Shown one piece after another: positions 41,822-50,278 of a DNA stretch of 50,963 nucleotides; position 1 is the stretch's first letter, and every line of letters begins with the position of its first letter. The translations under genes and the position numbers were made by a program. The notes under the pieces were generated by a model, which made no database searches, was not told where the DNA came from, and saw nothing but the letters and a program-made list of their open reading frames with translations. Origin of the DNA: Cohnella sp. AR92 (GTDB taxonomy: Bacteria > Bacillota > Bacilli > Paenibacillales > Paenibacillaceae); the NCBI RefSeq assembly GCF_003990975.1, contig NZ_RZJR01000024.1, positions 1 through 50,963 on the forward strand. The letters are read 5' to 3'.

Positions 41822-44800
41822 CTACACTTGCATGAAGCCGATATACTTCAGAAGACGATCGATCATGACCGCAGCTTGGGCGCGCGATGCGTTATCCTGC
41901 GGCTTGAATTGATTGCTCGACACTCCGTTCATGATCCCCGCCGCAACGCTCTGCAGCGCTGCGTTCTTGGCATAGGAGCTGATTTTCGCCTTGTCGGTAA
42001 ATCCATTCAGCTCCGAGCCCGTGGCGTTCACCGAGAGCCCGACGTACGTGATCGCCCGCTGCATCATCGTCGCCATCTCTTCGCGGGTAATGTATGCGTT
42101 CGGCCGGAACAGTCCGTCCGAACCTCCTTGCACGATACCCGCCGCGCTGGCCGCTCCGATATAACCGGCGTTCGCGCCGTTTACCCCGACATCGCTGAAG
42201 CGAGCCGCCGCGCTCTTCTGGCTGGACAGCCCCAAGCCCTTGGCGATCCACTTCGCGAAGTCCGCGCGGGTAACGTTCTGGTCTGGTTGGAAGGTATTCA
42301 AGCTCTTGCCTTCCACGATGAACTTGGAGGACAGGCCGTTGACGCTCTCCTTCGCCCAGGCGGCCGTTACGTCGCTATAGGACTTGGCATAGTACACCGC
42401 AGCATATACGCTGTTGCCCTTACGCTCGAAGCTCAGCTTCGTGGTAGTGCCGTTGCGGGTAATCGTCGTCGGTACATAAGAGATATCGTTGGCGTCCGGG
42501 TCGTAGCGAACGACGGACAGCTGCGAATTCTTCAGGTTGGACGCGTTCCCTACCGTAATCGACCGTGTGACATAGTTATCGTATGCCGTCACTTCGGTAC
42601 GGGTCCCGTTCACGACCGTATAAGCCGAGAAATCAACCAAGGAAGTCAGAATCGTTCCGCCTTGCGAAGTGATCTTGCTGACCAAGGAGGAGTTCGAAGA
42701 CTTCTCGATCTGGAGGAGCAAGTAAGCGGAGCCGTCTTGGTAGAACTTCTGGTTAAGGGAGCTGCTGCTCAGCGCAAGCAGCGGATACTCGAATTGATAA
42801 TCGCCATAGTCTACCCGAATAACCGCTTGCGGGTTGATGGACGCTCCGGTGATAAGCGCCTGAAGCGGCAAGGCCACGAGCGCTCCGGACTCCGTCGTCG
42901 GTACCACGAAGTTCACCTGCAGCTTCGATATATTGGTTCCCTTCTGCAAGAGAGCCAATGCATTCGTTAGGTATTCTGCGTTCAGCGTATATAGATTCGC
43001 AACCGCTCCGGATGACAGCGTGCTCGTAGAGGTCGTCGCGCCCGTCTTGTTGAAGGTCAGGCCGCCCTCGCTGTTATACTCGAGGTAGCTGTTCAGGCTG
43101 CCCGCTCCCGAGCTGTTGGTCAGCGTTACCGGCCCGAAGCTTGCGACGGTCAAGCCCAGGTTATCCTTCAGCGAGTTGCCTGTCGAATAATAAGAGACCG
43201 TAACCGCTTGTCCCGCGATCGCTTGGGACGTCAGGTTCAACGTAACGGCTGCTCCGGATACTTGAACCGTCGATACCATCGCGTAGTTCCCTCCGACCGT
43301 TACCTGGAACTGGGTTCCGTTAGGCACGTAACCGGAGTTCAGGGAGGACGAGAAGTTCAACGTGATCGTCGAGCCGTTAATCGAACCGCTGGAATACTTA
43401 GCCGCGTTGCCCGAGCCGACGGTAATCGCGTAGCTGCTGATCAGAGCGGCCTCGTTGCCCGCCAGGTCCTCAAGCGGCGTCGTGCCCGGAATGTATGTAA
43501 CGAGCACCGTGCCGGACGTAATGGAATAGGACAGCGTGAGCACCACAGAATTATTATTGATGGCCACCGAAGAGATCGCAGAAGCGGTACCATTCGACAG
43601 CACCGAGAAGCTGGACTTCGGAGGAACCGAATTCGGGTTCAACCCTTCGTTGAAGTTAAGGGTAACCTGATTCCCCGATGCCGTTCCCGACGACAAGGTC
43701 GGAGCCGTCGTATCGATGCCGTTCGTCACGTAGAAGTCCGAGAACGCGGTCATCGCGTTGCCGCTCTTGTCCCGAATCGGAGTCGTGGAATTCGGCGAAT
43801 AGGACACCGACACGCTCTGCGAGGTGGAAGGGCTGCCATTGAGAACGAACGTGATCACCGTGCCGTTCAGCGACACGCTCCGAATGCCGACGGAGCTGCC
43901 GTCGTACTTCACGGAGAATTGTGATGCCGCGTTGCTAGGCAGATCGTTCAGCGTCTTATTGAAGGTTAACGTCAGGACATTGCCGGCAATCGAGCCGGAG
44001 GACGGCTTCGGAACGGTCGTGCTGGATGTGTTGGACACCGTGGTGGAACCCAAGCTGGCAGCCCGGTTGCCGGACAGGTCCATGAGCGGGTTAGAGAAGA
44101 CGGTATAAGCAATCATTACTTTCTGGCCGACCGCTACGCTCTTCTGCAGCTTAACCCACACTTGCTTGCCTGCAACTTCCACGCTCGAGACTTGTACGGC
44201 CACGTCGTTGACCGTTACATAATAGTTGGCCGGAGACGGGACGGAGTCTTTGTCGAGTTCCTCGTTGTAGGTGAGTACGACCGACATGCCGTCCATCGCG
44301 GCGCTGACGAAGCTAGGCGCGGTAGTATCCGAACCGACGGTCTGGAAGCTCCAGCGGTAATCGTTCAAGATGCCGGGGAACACGTTGTTGTTGTTGGTCG
44401 TATCCCAAATAACTCCGGGCTCGATGTAGACGGCGTACTTGGTGGACCTCGACAAGGTCGTCCCTGTTGGAAGCTTGATATTAACAACCGTTGGATCACT
44501 TGATGAGACGCTTAGCGGGATATCCGAGATAAAATAGCCTGCGGAGGGGCCGCTTACGGTCTTGATTCGCGCATTCCCAAGAACATTCACGGGCTTATTG
44601 AACTTCATGCTCAAGGTGCCCACGTTCACCTTCACGTTAGTAGCGCCGGCCGCCGGCGTCAGGGAGACGATCTCGGGAGCCTCGACGTCATCGACCACCT
44701 TGAAGCTCCAGTTAGAGGTTCCCGCATAATTGTTGCCCGCGGCGTCATGGAATGCCAGATTCGAGATGGTTACCGAATAAGTCGTGTTGTCTACGAAATC

Positions 44801-45814
44801 CGGGCAGTAGCCGTTCGTCGGATTTATCGTAATGGTGGAATCGGAATTGCCATAACCCGAGACAGCTCCGGAATCCGCTGCGATCGTACAGATCGTCGTT
44901 GAACCTTTTTTAAGAGTAATAGTGCCGCTTCCGGCATAGACCGGCTCGCTGAACTCAACGGAGAGCGTTCCTCTCAGCCCTCCCATCGTCCCTCCGTTCG
45001 TCGGCTTGAAAGCAACGACGGTCGGCGCCGTTTTGTCGATCTGAGCCTTCGTCGTGAAGTTCCAGGTTGTCGAATCGGCGATCCCGTATTCGCTGTTCTT
45101 CGAATCCAGAATGGCTCCCATATCCATTAGAATGTAATAGCTCGTCGAATAATCCAGCTTGCTCAGCTTGATCGAGACCTTCTGGCCGCTGACCGTCACC
45201 GAACTGCCGGAAGCGCTGATCGTCTGGACGGTTGCGTTGTCCGACGCACGCTTCACATAGATATTACCGGTGCCCTTCTTCATCGTCTTCGAGGTCGAAT
45301 AGGTCGCGGAGATCGTGATAGCCGCATCGGCGCTAACATCATTCGTATAGTACGGATCATAGGTTGTCGCAATATTAGCAACCGTGAACGACCAGCTTGT
45401 GATCGCGCCGAAAACTTTACCCGTGCTTTGGCTGGCGAATACGCCTTCAGGGATGGTTACCGAGTAGTTGCCCGGAGTAAGCGTTCTCTTCGGCACAATG
45501 GTAACTACTTTAGTAGGTTGCTCGAGCAGGACGTTGCCCAGGTCGTTCTGCACGTCCAAGGAATCGAACGGATTGCCGTCCTTCGTAATCGTGATAGAGC
45601 CCGCGCCGCGAATGATATATTCGTCGAAGGTCAGCTTCAGATCGGAGCCCGAAGGAACCTCCGTATCTCCTAACTGGGGAACTTGTTGGTTAAGCGAAGG
45701 ACCGTTCGTCCCGCTTGCAAGTGCCGTCGTTGCCCCACCCATGCCATAAGGCAGGCTTAAGGAAACAAGAAGAGCGGCAATAAGAACGATAGCTAGTGAT
45801 CGTATTCGAAGCAA
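41822..45814 (-). CDS. Giant S-layer-homology surface protein with Ig-like repeats
   Basis: A secreted 1330-residue wall-attached protein. A signal peptide runs to about ATTALASG (residue 35). About four Big_5-type Ig-like domains follow (pattern P-x-x-G...L.ltFdE, e.g. VVAFKPTNGGTMG and IVSLTPAAGATNV, roughly 35-495). Next are four to five SwmB-type repeats (TAPTLSSGTASGNQVTLNFNE, roughly 495-920), a unique beta-rich region, and three SLH domains at the C-terminus (FQPDQNVTRADFAKWIAKGL, FRPNAYITREEMATMMQRAI, FKPQDNASRAQAAVMIDRLL) that bind pyruvylated secondary wall polymer. Start is TTG 45814 behind GGGAGGG. A sigma-D-like promoter lies just upstream, suggesting co-expression with flagella; adhesion is a plausible role. 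Confidence 0.93.
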   Translation of the reverse strand: MLRIRSLAIVLIAALLVSLSLPYGMGGATTALASGTNGPSLNQQVPQLGDTEVPSGSDLKLTFDEYIIRGAGSITITKDGNPFDSLDVQNDLGNVLLEQPTKVVTIVPKRTLTPGNYSVTIPEGVFASQSTGKVFGAITSWSFTVANIATTYDPYYTNDVSADAAITISATYSTSKTMKKGTGNIYVKRASDNATVQTISASGSSVTVSGQKVSIKLSKLDYSTSYYILMDMGAILDSKNSEYGIADSTTWNFTTKAQIDKTAPTVVAFKPTNGGTMGGLRGTLSVEFSEPVYAGSGTITLKKGSTTICTIAADSGAVSGYGNSDSTITINPTNGYCPDFVDNTTYSVTISNLAFHDAAGNNYAGTSNWSFKVVDDVEAPEIVSLTPAAGATNVKVNVGTLSMKFNKPVNVLGNARIKTVSGPSAGYFISDIPLSVSSSDPTVVNIKLPTGTTLSRSTKYAVYIEPGVIWDTTNNNNVFPGILNDYRWSFQTVGSDTTAPSFVSAAMDGMSVVLTYNEELDKDSVPSPANYYVTVNDVAVQVSSVEVAGKQVWVKLQKSVAVGQKVMIAYTVFSNPLMDLSGNRAASLGSTTVSNTSSTTVPKPSSGSIAGNVLTLTFNKTLNDLPSNAASQFSVKYDGSSVGIRSVSLNGTVITFVLNGSPSTSQSVSVSYSPNSTTPIRDKSGNAMTAFSDFYVTNGIDTTAPTLSSGTASGNQVTLNFNEGLNPNSVPPKSSFSVLSNGTASAISSVAINNNSVVLTLSYSITSGTVLVTYIPGTTPLEDLAGNEAALISSYAITVGSGNAAKYSSGSINGSTITLNFSSSLNSGYVPNGTQFQVTVGGNYAMVSTVQVSGAAVTLNLTSQAIAGQAVTVSYYSTGNSLKDNLGLTVASFGPVTLTNSSGAGSLNSYLEYNSEGGLTFNKTGATTSTSTLSSGAVANLYTLNAEYLTNALALLQKGTNISKLQVNFVVPTTESGALVALPLQALITGASINPQAVIRVDYGDYQFEYPLLALSSSSLNQKFYQDGSAYLLLQIEKSSNSSLVSKITSQGGTILTSLVDFSAYTVVNGTRTEVTAYDNYVTRSITVGNASNLKNSQLSVVRYDPDANDISYVPTTITRNGTTTKLSFERKGNSVYAAVYYAKSYSDVTAAWAKESVNGLSSKFIVEGKSLNTFQPDQNVTRADFAKWIAKGLGLSSQKSAAARFSDVGVNGANAGYIGAASAAGIVQGGSDGLFRPNAYITREEMATMMQRAITYVGLSVNATGSELNGFTDKAKISSYAKNAALQSVAAGIMNGVSSNQFKPQDNASRAQAAVMIDRLLKYIGFMQV

Positions 45815-45849
45815 AATGAACCCTCCCGAAAGGCATAGTCGTACCTTAT

Positions 45850-45877
45850 ATTTCGGCTTTCGGGCTGGAGAAATTTA
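45850..45877 (-). promoter_or_regulatory. Sigma-D-like promoter of the giant SLH protein gene
   Basis: Minus-strand TAAA (45874-45877), 16-base spacer, GCCGAAAT (45850-45857), seven of eight matches to GCCGATAT. The architecture is identical to those of hag and flgM in this window. Confidence 0.7.
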
Positions 45878-45898
45878 GGTTTGAGAGGGAATCCAAGC

Positions 45899-45942
45899 AA
45901 AAAACCTGACCGCCTCGACGCCTATGCATCGGTTCGGTCAGG
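45899..45942 (-). terminator. Intrinsic terminator of the rfbC-rfbB transcript
   Basis: Minus-strand CCTGACCG (45935-45942) pairs with CGGTCAGG (45905-45912), followed by six T (45899-45904). Confidence 0.8.
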
Positions 45943-45975
45943 CGAAAGCAGGAGAGTTGTGCGCCGCTGCCCATT

Positions 45976-46483
45976 CTATTGCTCCGAGAGATATTGCCGA
46001 TAGGCTCCCGACTGTACCCGGTTCATCCACTCTCGGTGCTCCAGATACCAGCGAATCGTCTCGCGAATTCCGCTCTCATAGTCATGTTTGGGGCGCCAAC
46101 CGTGCTGCGGATCTTCGTTGCGTCAATCGCGTAGCGGCGATCGTGGCCGAGCCGGTCCTGCACGTACGAGATCAGCGAATCCGGCTTGCCTAGCTCCCTC
46201 AGAATTGTCGACACGACCTGAAGATTCGTCCGCTCGTTGCTGCCTCCGACATTGTACACTCCGCCGACCGCTCCCTTATGAAGAACGAGATCGATCGCGC
46301 TGCAATGGTCCTCGACGTAGAGCCAATCGCGAACGTTCAACCCGTCTGCGTAAACCGGAAGCGGCCGATCGTTAGCAGCGTTATCAATCATTAAAGGGAT
46401 TAACTTCTCGGGGAATTGCATAGGACCGTAGTTGTTCGAGCAGCGAGTAATGTTCCGGCTCCGCCGGTTACCAAGAGCCTCAA
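45976..46483 (-). pseudogene. rfbB: Decayed dTDP-glucose 4,6-dehydratase gene (rfbB/rmlB)
   Basis: The gene starts at TTG 46483, overlapping the rfbC stop, and encodes LRLLVTGGAG, the Rossmann start of the enzyme. It then jumps directly, in another frame, to NITRCSNNYGPMQFPEKLIP, which belongs about 170 residues later. The segment with NAD-binding, the catalytic Asp-Glu and the YxxxK is therefore gone. The remaining C-terminal part runs well (LNVRDWLYVEDHCSAID, GHDRRYAIDATKI) until a second frame shift near ATKIRST/WRPKHDYESG; the true C-terminus HREWMNRVQSGAYRQYL ends at TAG 45976. Two independent lesions make a sequencing slip unlikely to explain everything. The enzyme would be inactive. 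Confidence 0.92.
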
Positions 46484-47046
46484 CTCACCCCACCCTCGTA
46501 AACGAAGTTGATCTCGGCTTCTTGAAGAGTCGGATGCCTGGCATCCTTGTCCGATAGAATCGGCTTGCTCGTCGGCCAATCGATCGCCAGATCCGGATCG
46601 TCCCAAGCGATGCCGCGATCATTCTCCGGCGAGTACAGCTCATCCACCTTATACAGCACTTCCGTGTTCGGGACCAGCGTGCAGAAGCCGTGAGCGAAGC
46701 CTTGCGGCACGAGCAGCTGACGCTTGTTGCTGGCCGAGAGGATAAAGCCCTGCCATTGCCCGTAAGTGGGAGAGCCTCGGCGGATATCGACTACCACGTC
46801 GTAGACAGCGCCTGCCGCGACGCGAACGAGCTTGGTCTGAGCCTTCGGTTGAAGCTGGTAGTGCAGTCCTCGCAGGACCCCTGCCTCCGCGGACAAAGAA
46901 TGGTTGTCCTGCACGAACGTCATCGCGATCCCGTTCTCGGCGAACGTCTTCGCGTTGTAGGATTCCAGGAAGAACCCGCGATGATCGCCGAATACGGTAG
47001 GATCAATCAGAATGACCCCTTGCAACTTCGCCTCCGTCAACTTCAT
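46480..47046 (-). CDS. rfbC: dTDP-4-dehydrorhamnose 3,5-epimerase
   Basis: Third step of dTDP-L-rhamnose synthesis. The 188-residue protein has the RmlC cupin motifs: GDHRGFFLESYN, FVQDNHSLS, GVLRGLHYQ with the catalytic His near 62, VYDVVVDIRRGSPTYG, VPQGFAHGF and LYKVDELYSPENDRGI. Length is normal and no lesion is seen. It is followed by a 4-bp overlap with the broken rfbB. rfbA and rfbD are not in this window, so whether dTDP-rhamnose is still made depends on genes elsewhere. Confidence 0.96.
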   Translation of the reverse strand: MKLTEAKLQGVILIDPTVFGDHRGFFLESYNAKTFAENGIAMTFVQDNHSLSAEAGVLRGLHYQLQPKAQTKLVRVAAGAVYDVVVDIRRGSPTYGQWQGFILSASNKRQLLVPQGFAHGFCTLVPNTEVLYKVDELYSPENDRGIAWDDPDLAIDWPTSKPILSDKDARHPTLQEAEINFVYEGGVS

Positions 47047-47161
47047 AGGGTACCACTCCCATCTCGTTTTTTTGTTTTATTTTACCAGATTCATCTCACT
47101 CATATATATTCCCTTTAGGTGTTAAATCGTTTAGGCGGTTGCGGTTTTTCTTGTCTTGCAC

Positions 47162-47207
47162 AAAAAGAAGGACTCCATCGGCTGTCGATCAGCCTGCAGA
47201 GTCCTTC
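47162..47207 (-). terminator. Intrinsic terminator of the small secreted-protein gene
   Basis: Minus-strand GAAGGACTC pairs with GAGTCCTTC with an inner GGCTG/CAGCC stem, followed by five T. Located five bases beyond the stop codon. Confidence 0.85.
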
Positions 47208-47211
47208 GTTG

Positions 47212-47685
47212 TTATTGGAGCTGATAGCTTCCGCGAACCAGCACGATCAATCCGTTCTTCTGGTTCGGATCGGCTTCGACGCCTCTTCCGCCGCGCGGGA
47301 ACAGGATCAAGTGATTCGTCGCCACGGCCTTGCCGGGAGCGATGTCGAGTCCGTCCGTCATGTCGGACAGCCCGTTCGCGTCCGTGCTGTAGGCGATGGC
47401 CTTGCCGCTGCGAACGATCAGCTCTCCGCCGTCCTGCACGATAATCTTCTTGCCCAGAGGCACCGTCACCACTTCAAGCTTCGCCGCTCCGCCGGACGAG
47501 CCGCCCGAGCCAAGCGCTTCCGCGATCTTTTGATCCACGTACGATTTGGAAACTATAGGGTCGCTTGTGCTTCCGGGAGTCGTCGAACTTCCGTCAGCCA
47601 GCGCTGACTGATAGTAGACCGCGCTGCCTCCCACGATTCCTGCGGCGGCTAGCAAGGCTGTCAACACTTTCATTTTCTTCCGCAA
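47212..47685 (-). CDS. Small secreted protein of unknown function
   Basis: A 157-residue protein from TTG 47685, which has AAAGGAG nine bases upstream; ATG 47709 in the same frame has none. A signal peptide (KKMKVLTALLAAAGIVGGSAVYY, ending near QSALA) is followed by a Gly/Ser/Thr-rich linker. A compact domain containing VVTVPLGKKIIVQDGGELIV and ATNHLILFPRGGRG comes last. I do not recognise the domain; the repeated G-K-x-I-x motifs suggest a small beta fold. A perfect sigma-D-type minus-10 without a matching minus-35 lies upstream. Confidence 0.75.
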   Translation of the reverse strand: MRKKMKVLTALLAAAGIVGGSAVYYQSALADGSSTTPGSTSDPIVSKSYVDQKIAEALGSGGSSGGAAKLEVVTVPLGKKIIVQDGGELIVRSGKAIAYSTDANGLSDMTDGLDIAPGKAVATNHLILFPRGGRGVEADPNQKNGLIVLVRGSYQLQ

Positions 47686-47728
47686 ATTCAATAACTCCTT
47701 TCTATTCATGCTTAAAGCCCTATAGTTG

Positions 47729-47736
47729 ATATCGGC
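47729..47736 (-). promoter_or_regulatory. Sigma-D-like minus-10 before the small secreted-protein gene
   Basis: Minus-strand GCCGATAT is a perfect minus-10, about 45 bases before the TTG. No TAAA lies 14-16 bases upstream, so it may not be functional. Confidence 0.3.
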
Positions 47737-47803
47737 CATCCTCTCGGAGCTCGTAATAGTTTTCTACCAAAACATTCGGCGAAATAGAAAAGGATTTTCT
47801 CAT

Positions 47804-47838
47804 AAAAACAGAACCGCCGCGGATTGCGGCGGTTCTGT
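47804..47838 (-). terminator. Intrinsic terminator of the 736-residue surface protein gene
   Basis: Perfect 13-base stem ACAGAACCGCCGC and its complement with a 5-base loop, followed on the minus strand by a T run. Confidence 0.9.
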
Positions 47839-47847
47839 CCTTCGGGA

Positions 47848-50058
47848 TTATTGCGCGGTTGCGGTTGAAGCGGCAGAAGCGGCTGCGTTCTCTTCGGTCC
47901 AGTTGTTCTCGATGAACCAGTTGAGCTTATGTTCCGCTATCAGCTTCTTCGAGTTCTCGACTAAGGAGTAGATTCTCACATAGTAAGTCAGTCGTCCGTC
48001 GATCGAATCATAGTTTAGAGGCTTGCTAAGAGTAATTTCTTGATCCGAGCCCGGTTTAAGCGAAGTATCGGTATCCTTATCGATCTCAAGTTCTTGGGAG
48101 GAGTACGTGTAAGTCTTGCCGTCATCCTCGTCGAAGCCTTCGATATTAATCATAAGCTTGGATCCGCTCGGTACGGCGTTATAAGTCATATCTTTCTCCA
48201 ACGTGTAATCCAACTCAAGGTTAAGGGTTGGAGTAAGCACATTCGGAGTCAGCTTATTAATCGTCAGTTTATAGTTCAGGAACGGAATCTCGCTCATGAC
48301 CGTCATAAGCCTCGTATCCATCGGAAGATTGAACTTAGCGGCGCTCAGGTAAGCATTCGGTGTCGCAGTACCTGTCGAATACGCTGCATCCGTTACGGCT
48401 TCACCCAGGATCAAGCGCATGTTGCCGGTGAAGTAGTCCTGCGGCAAAGTGGTCGTGTATGTCACGAGCGACTTGTTCGATGGGTTAATCAATCCCGTGC
48501 CTTCATTCAACTTAGCCGGGAAAGTATCCCCATTGTCGTTGACGAAGTATCCTACGAGCTTGGACAGATTAGCGGACCTTGTTTGGTTGTTCTGGAGACC
48601 CACCTGAACTTCAAGAATCTTGGATGTCGTGCTGTTGTATACATTCACGTTATTAATTGTTGCCGTCATCTTGCTTCCGTCTCTTGTGATCTTGTAAGAC
48701 TGATCGGCTGCATAGATCGGCATAGCTGTCTGCGCGGATGTTCCAGTCAACTCTCCGGCTTTGGTGTAAGTATTGTTGTCCTTCTGATCGTTGATAACAA
48801 GCGTAGCCTTGGAGAACGAGTAGCTTGTTGGCATCTTCGCATAGACATCCAAGTCTATGTAAGCTCCTGCGTTCAGACCGAGTGGAATGCTCGTCGTGAC
48901 CGGAGTGAAGTTCACCTTAACCTTGTTATCCAGGTAGAAATAGCCTGTCAACGTTGGAATCGATATCGACGTCTGGGAGGTGTTCTTAATTCGGATCCGC
49001 GCGGACAGGATATCTTGATTATCCCAAGGCTGTCTTGTTAGTTGGCTCAAGTTGAACGAATAAGTTCCCTCGCTCGTCGAGTAGTTGAAGGACGTGGTAC
49101 TCGTCGACGTGCTCGTCGAGCCGAACTTGATCGCGTATCCTCCAACCGGCAAGTAAGTTGCCGAGTCTCCTCCGTCCTTCTTAGTGACGACTAGGGTCCA
49201 TCCTGCCGTTTTGATTGAGGATGGGATAGTGGCGTTCAAGGTAACTTCGGTTCTCTTTAGAGGTTCCATCACCAAATCGGAGGTGTTGGATGGCGTTGCC
49301 TCGTAAGTCTCGCCTGTTGCCGTAACGATGTAATACTTGTAACCGCTCAGCGTAATGGCTTTCTTGCCGATGTTGTTGTATACGAAGTTCACCGTCGCAT
49401 ACGTGTCATCTCCGGACGTGCCTACGGATGCTGAGGAAATCTTGGAATAGAGAGTCGTATTGTTAAAGTACAGGGCCTTGAATGCGCCCGCCGATACGAT
49501 GTTGTTGAAACTTTTCGGGAAGGAGAACTTGCCCAAGCTAACCTCGTAGTTTGCCTTAGTGAAGTCGAATTTAACGACCTTTAGGCTCAGGTCGGACAAT
49601 TTCGTCGTTTCTCCTACTTCTGCGTATAGGGTGATGAATGATTTCGTTTTCGATGCGATTTTAGTCGTCTTTGCATCAGCGGAAGCCGTCTTGATCGTAT
49701 AAGCTCCTCCCGAACTATTCGTCAAGCGGAACCAATAGTCGGATAGATCAAGTGCGCTGGAACCGCCATTGTAGATACTGAGCGTGAGAGCCACAGTTTG
49801 GCCGCTATCGGATGGTGAGATAGCAGCATCTACGAGATTGATATAGCTGTTCTGCGACAGAGCGATCGGTTTAATGAATTTAGCCAACGATGCCATTCCT
49901 GCCGGAATGCTTGAAGTCGCTGCCGCGGCGTCTTTGGCTCCGGAAGTCAGCGTGAAAGGAGAAGCGACGAGCGCAAAGGCCGTGATTCCCAATAATAGTT
50001 TCTGCCCTTTGCGGGAATGCTTGCGATGCAAGGCCTTATCGTTCGAATGTTGATCCAT
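47848..50058 (-). CDS. Large secreted protein with repeated beta-sandwich units, function unknown
   Basis: A 736-residue protein from ATG 50058 (AGGGAGG upstream). A long basic N-terminus (HRKHSRKGQKLL) precedes a signal segment LLGITAFALVASPFTL, with cleavage probable near KDAAAA. The rest is about five related beta-rich units. Each contains an N-bearing strand and a Y/F-containing strand: SIYNGGSSALDLSDYWFRL, VNFVYNNIGKKAITLSGYKY, IRIKNTSQTSISIPTLTGYF and VGLQNNQTRSANLSKLVGYF. The last unit is more diverged. The pattern resembles Ig-like DUF4352-type folds. No SLH, LPxTG or catalytic motif is visible, so it may be secreted freely or held by partners. Confidence 0.8.
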   Translation of the reverse strand: MDQHSNDKALHRKHSRKGQKLLLGITAFALVASPFTLTSGAKDAAAATSSIPAGMASLAKFIKPIALSQNSYINLVDAAISPSDSGQTVALTLSIYNGGSSALDLSDYWFRLTNSSGGAYTIKTASADAKTTKIASKTKSFITLYAEVGETTKLSDLSLKVVKFDFTKANYEVSLGKFSFPKSFNNIVSAGAFKALYFNNTTLYSKISSASVGTSGDDTYATVNFVYNNIGKKAITLSGYKYYIVTATGETYEATPSNTSDLVMEPLKRTEVTLNATIPSSIKTAGWTLVVTKKDGGDSATYLPVGGYAIKFGSTSTSTSTTSFNYSTSEGTYSFNLSQLTRQPWDNQDILSARIRIKNTSQTSISIPTLTGYFYLDNKVKVNFTPVTTSIPLGLNAGAYIDLDVYAKMPTSYSFSKATLVINDQKDNNTYTKAGELTGTSAQTAMPIYAADQSYKITRDGSKMTATINNVNVYNSTTSKILEVQVGLQNNQTRSANLSKLVGYFVNDNGDTFPAKLNEGTGLINPSNKSLVTYTTTLPQDYFTGNMRLILGEAVTDAAYSTGTATPNAYLSAAKFNLPMDTRLMTVMSEIPFLNYKLTINKLTPNVLTPTLNLELDYTLEKDMTYNAVPSGSKLMINIEGFDEDDGKTYTYSSQELEIDKDTDTSLKPGSDQEITLSKPLNYDSIDGRLTYYVRIYSLVENSKKLIAEHKLNWFIENNWTEENAAASAASTATAQ

Positions 50059-50170
50059 CGGTACGTAGTCCTCCCTGATCATAATTGCATATAGTATAGT
50101 CTTCCTAAATGAATAGAACGTGAATGGAACATAAAAACTATCTGAAAGAAATTCTGGAGGCGTATGTATT

Positions 50171-50182
50171 ATATACGTATAT
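50171..50182. promoter_or_regulatory. 12-bp palindrome upstream of the 736-residue protein gene
   Basis: ATATACGTATAT is perfectly palindromic and lies in an AT-rich spacer about 110 bases before the start. It could be an operator. I find no firm promoter in the 220-base spacer. Confidence 0.3.
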
Positions 50183-50220
50183 TCAAGGTAAAAAGTTGTA
50201 GCTGCTCCTGTTTTTACGTA

Positions 50221-50261
50221 AGAAAAGAGCCAGAAACGATAAATACCATCGTTTCTGGCTC
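50221..50261 (-). terminator. Intrinsic terminator of the fibronectin-III protein gene
   Basis: Perfect 14-base stem GAGCCAGAAACGAT and its complement (50227-50261) with a 7-base loop, followed on the minus strand by TTTTCTT. Confidence 0.92.
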
Positions 50262-50278
50262 TGCAAGTCTATTAATCC

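Noticed and set aside
41828..42970. Open frame of 380 codons on the plus strand, and similar ones at 43208-43924 and 48040-49041
   Set aside because: Shadows of the SLH protein and of the 736-residue protein; no ribosome binding sites and no recognisable motifs.
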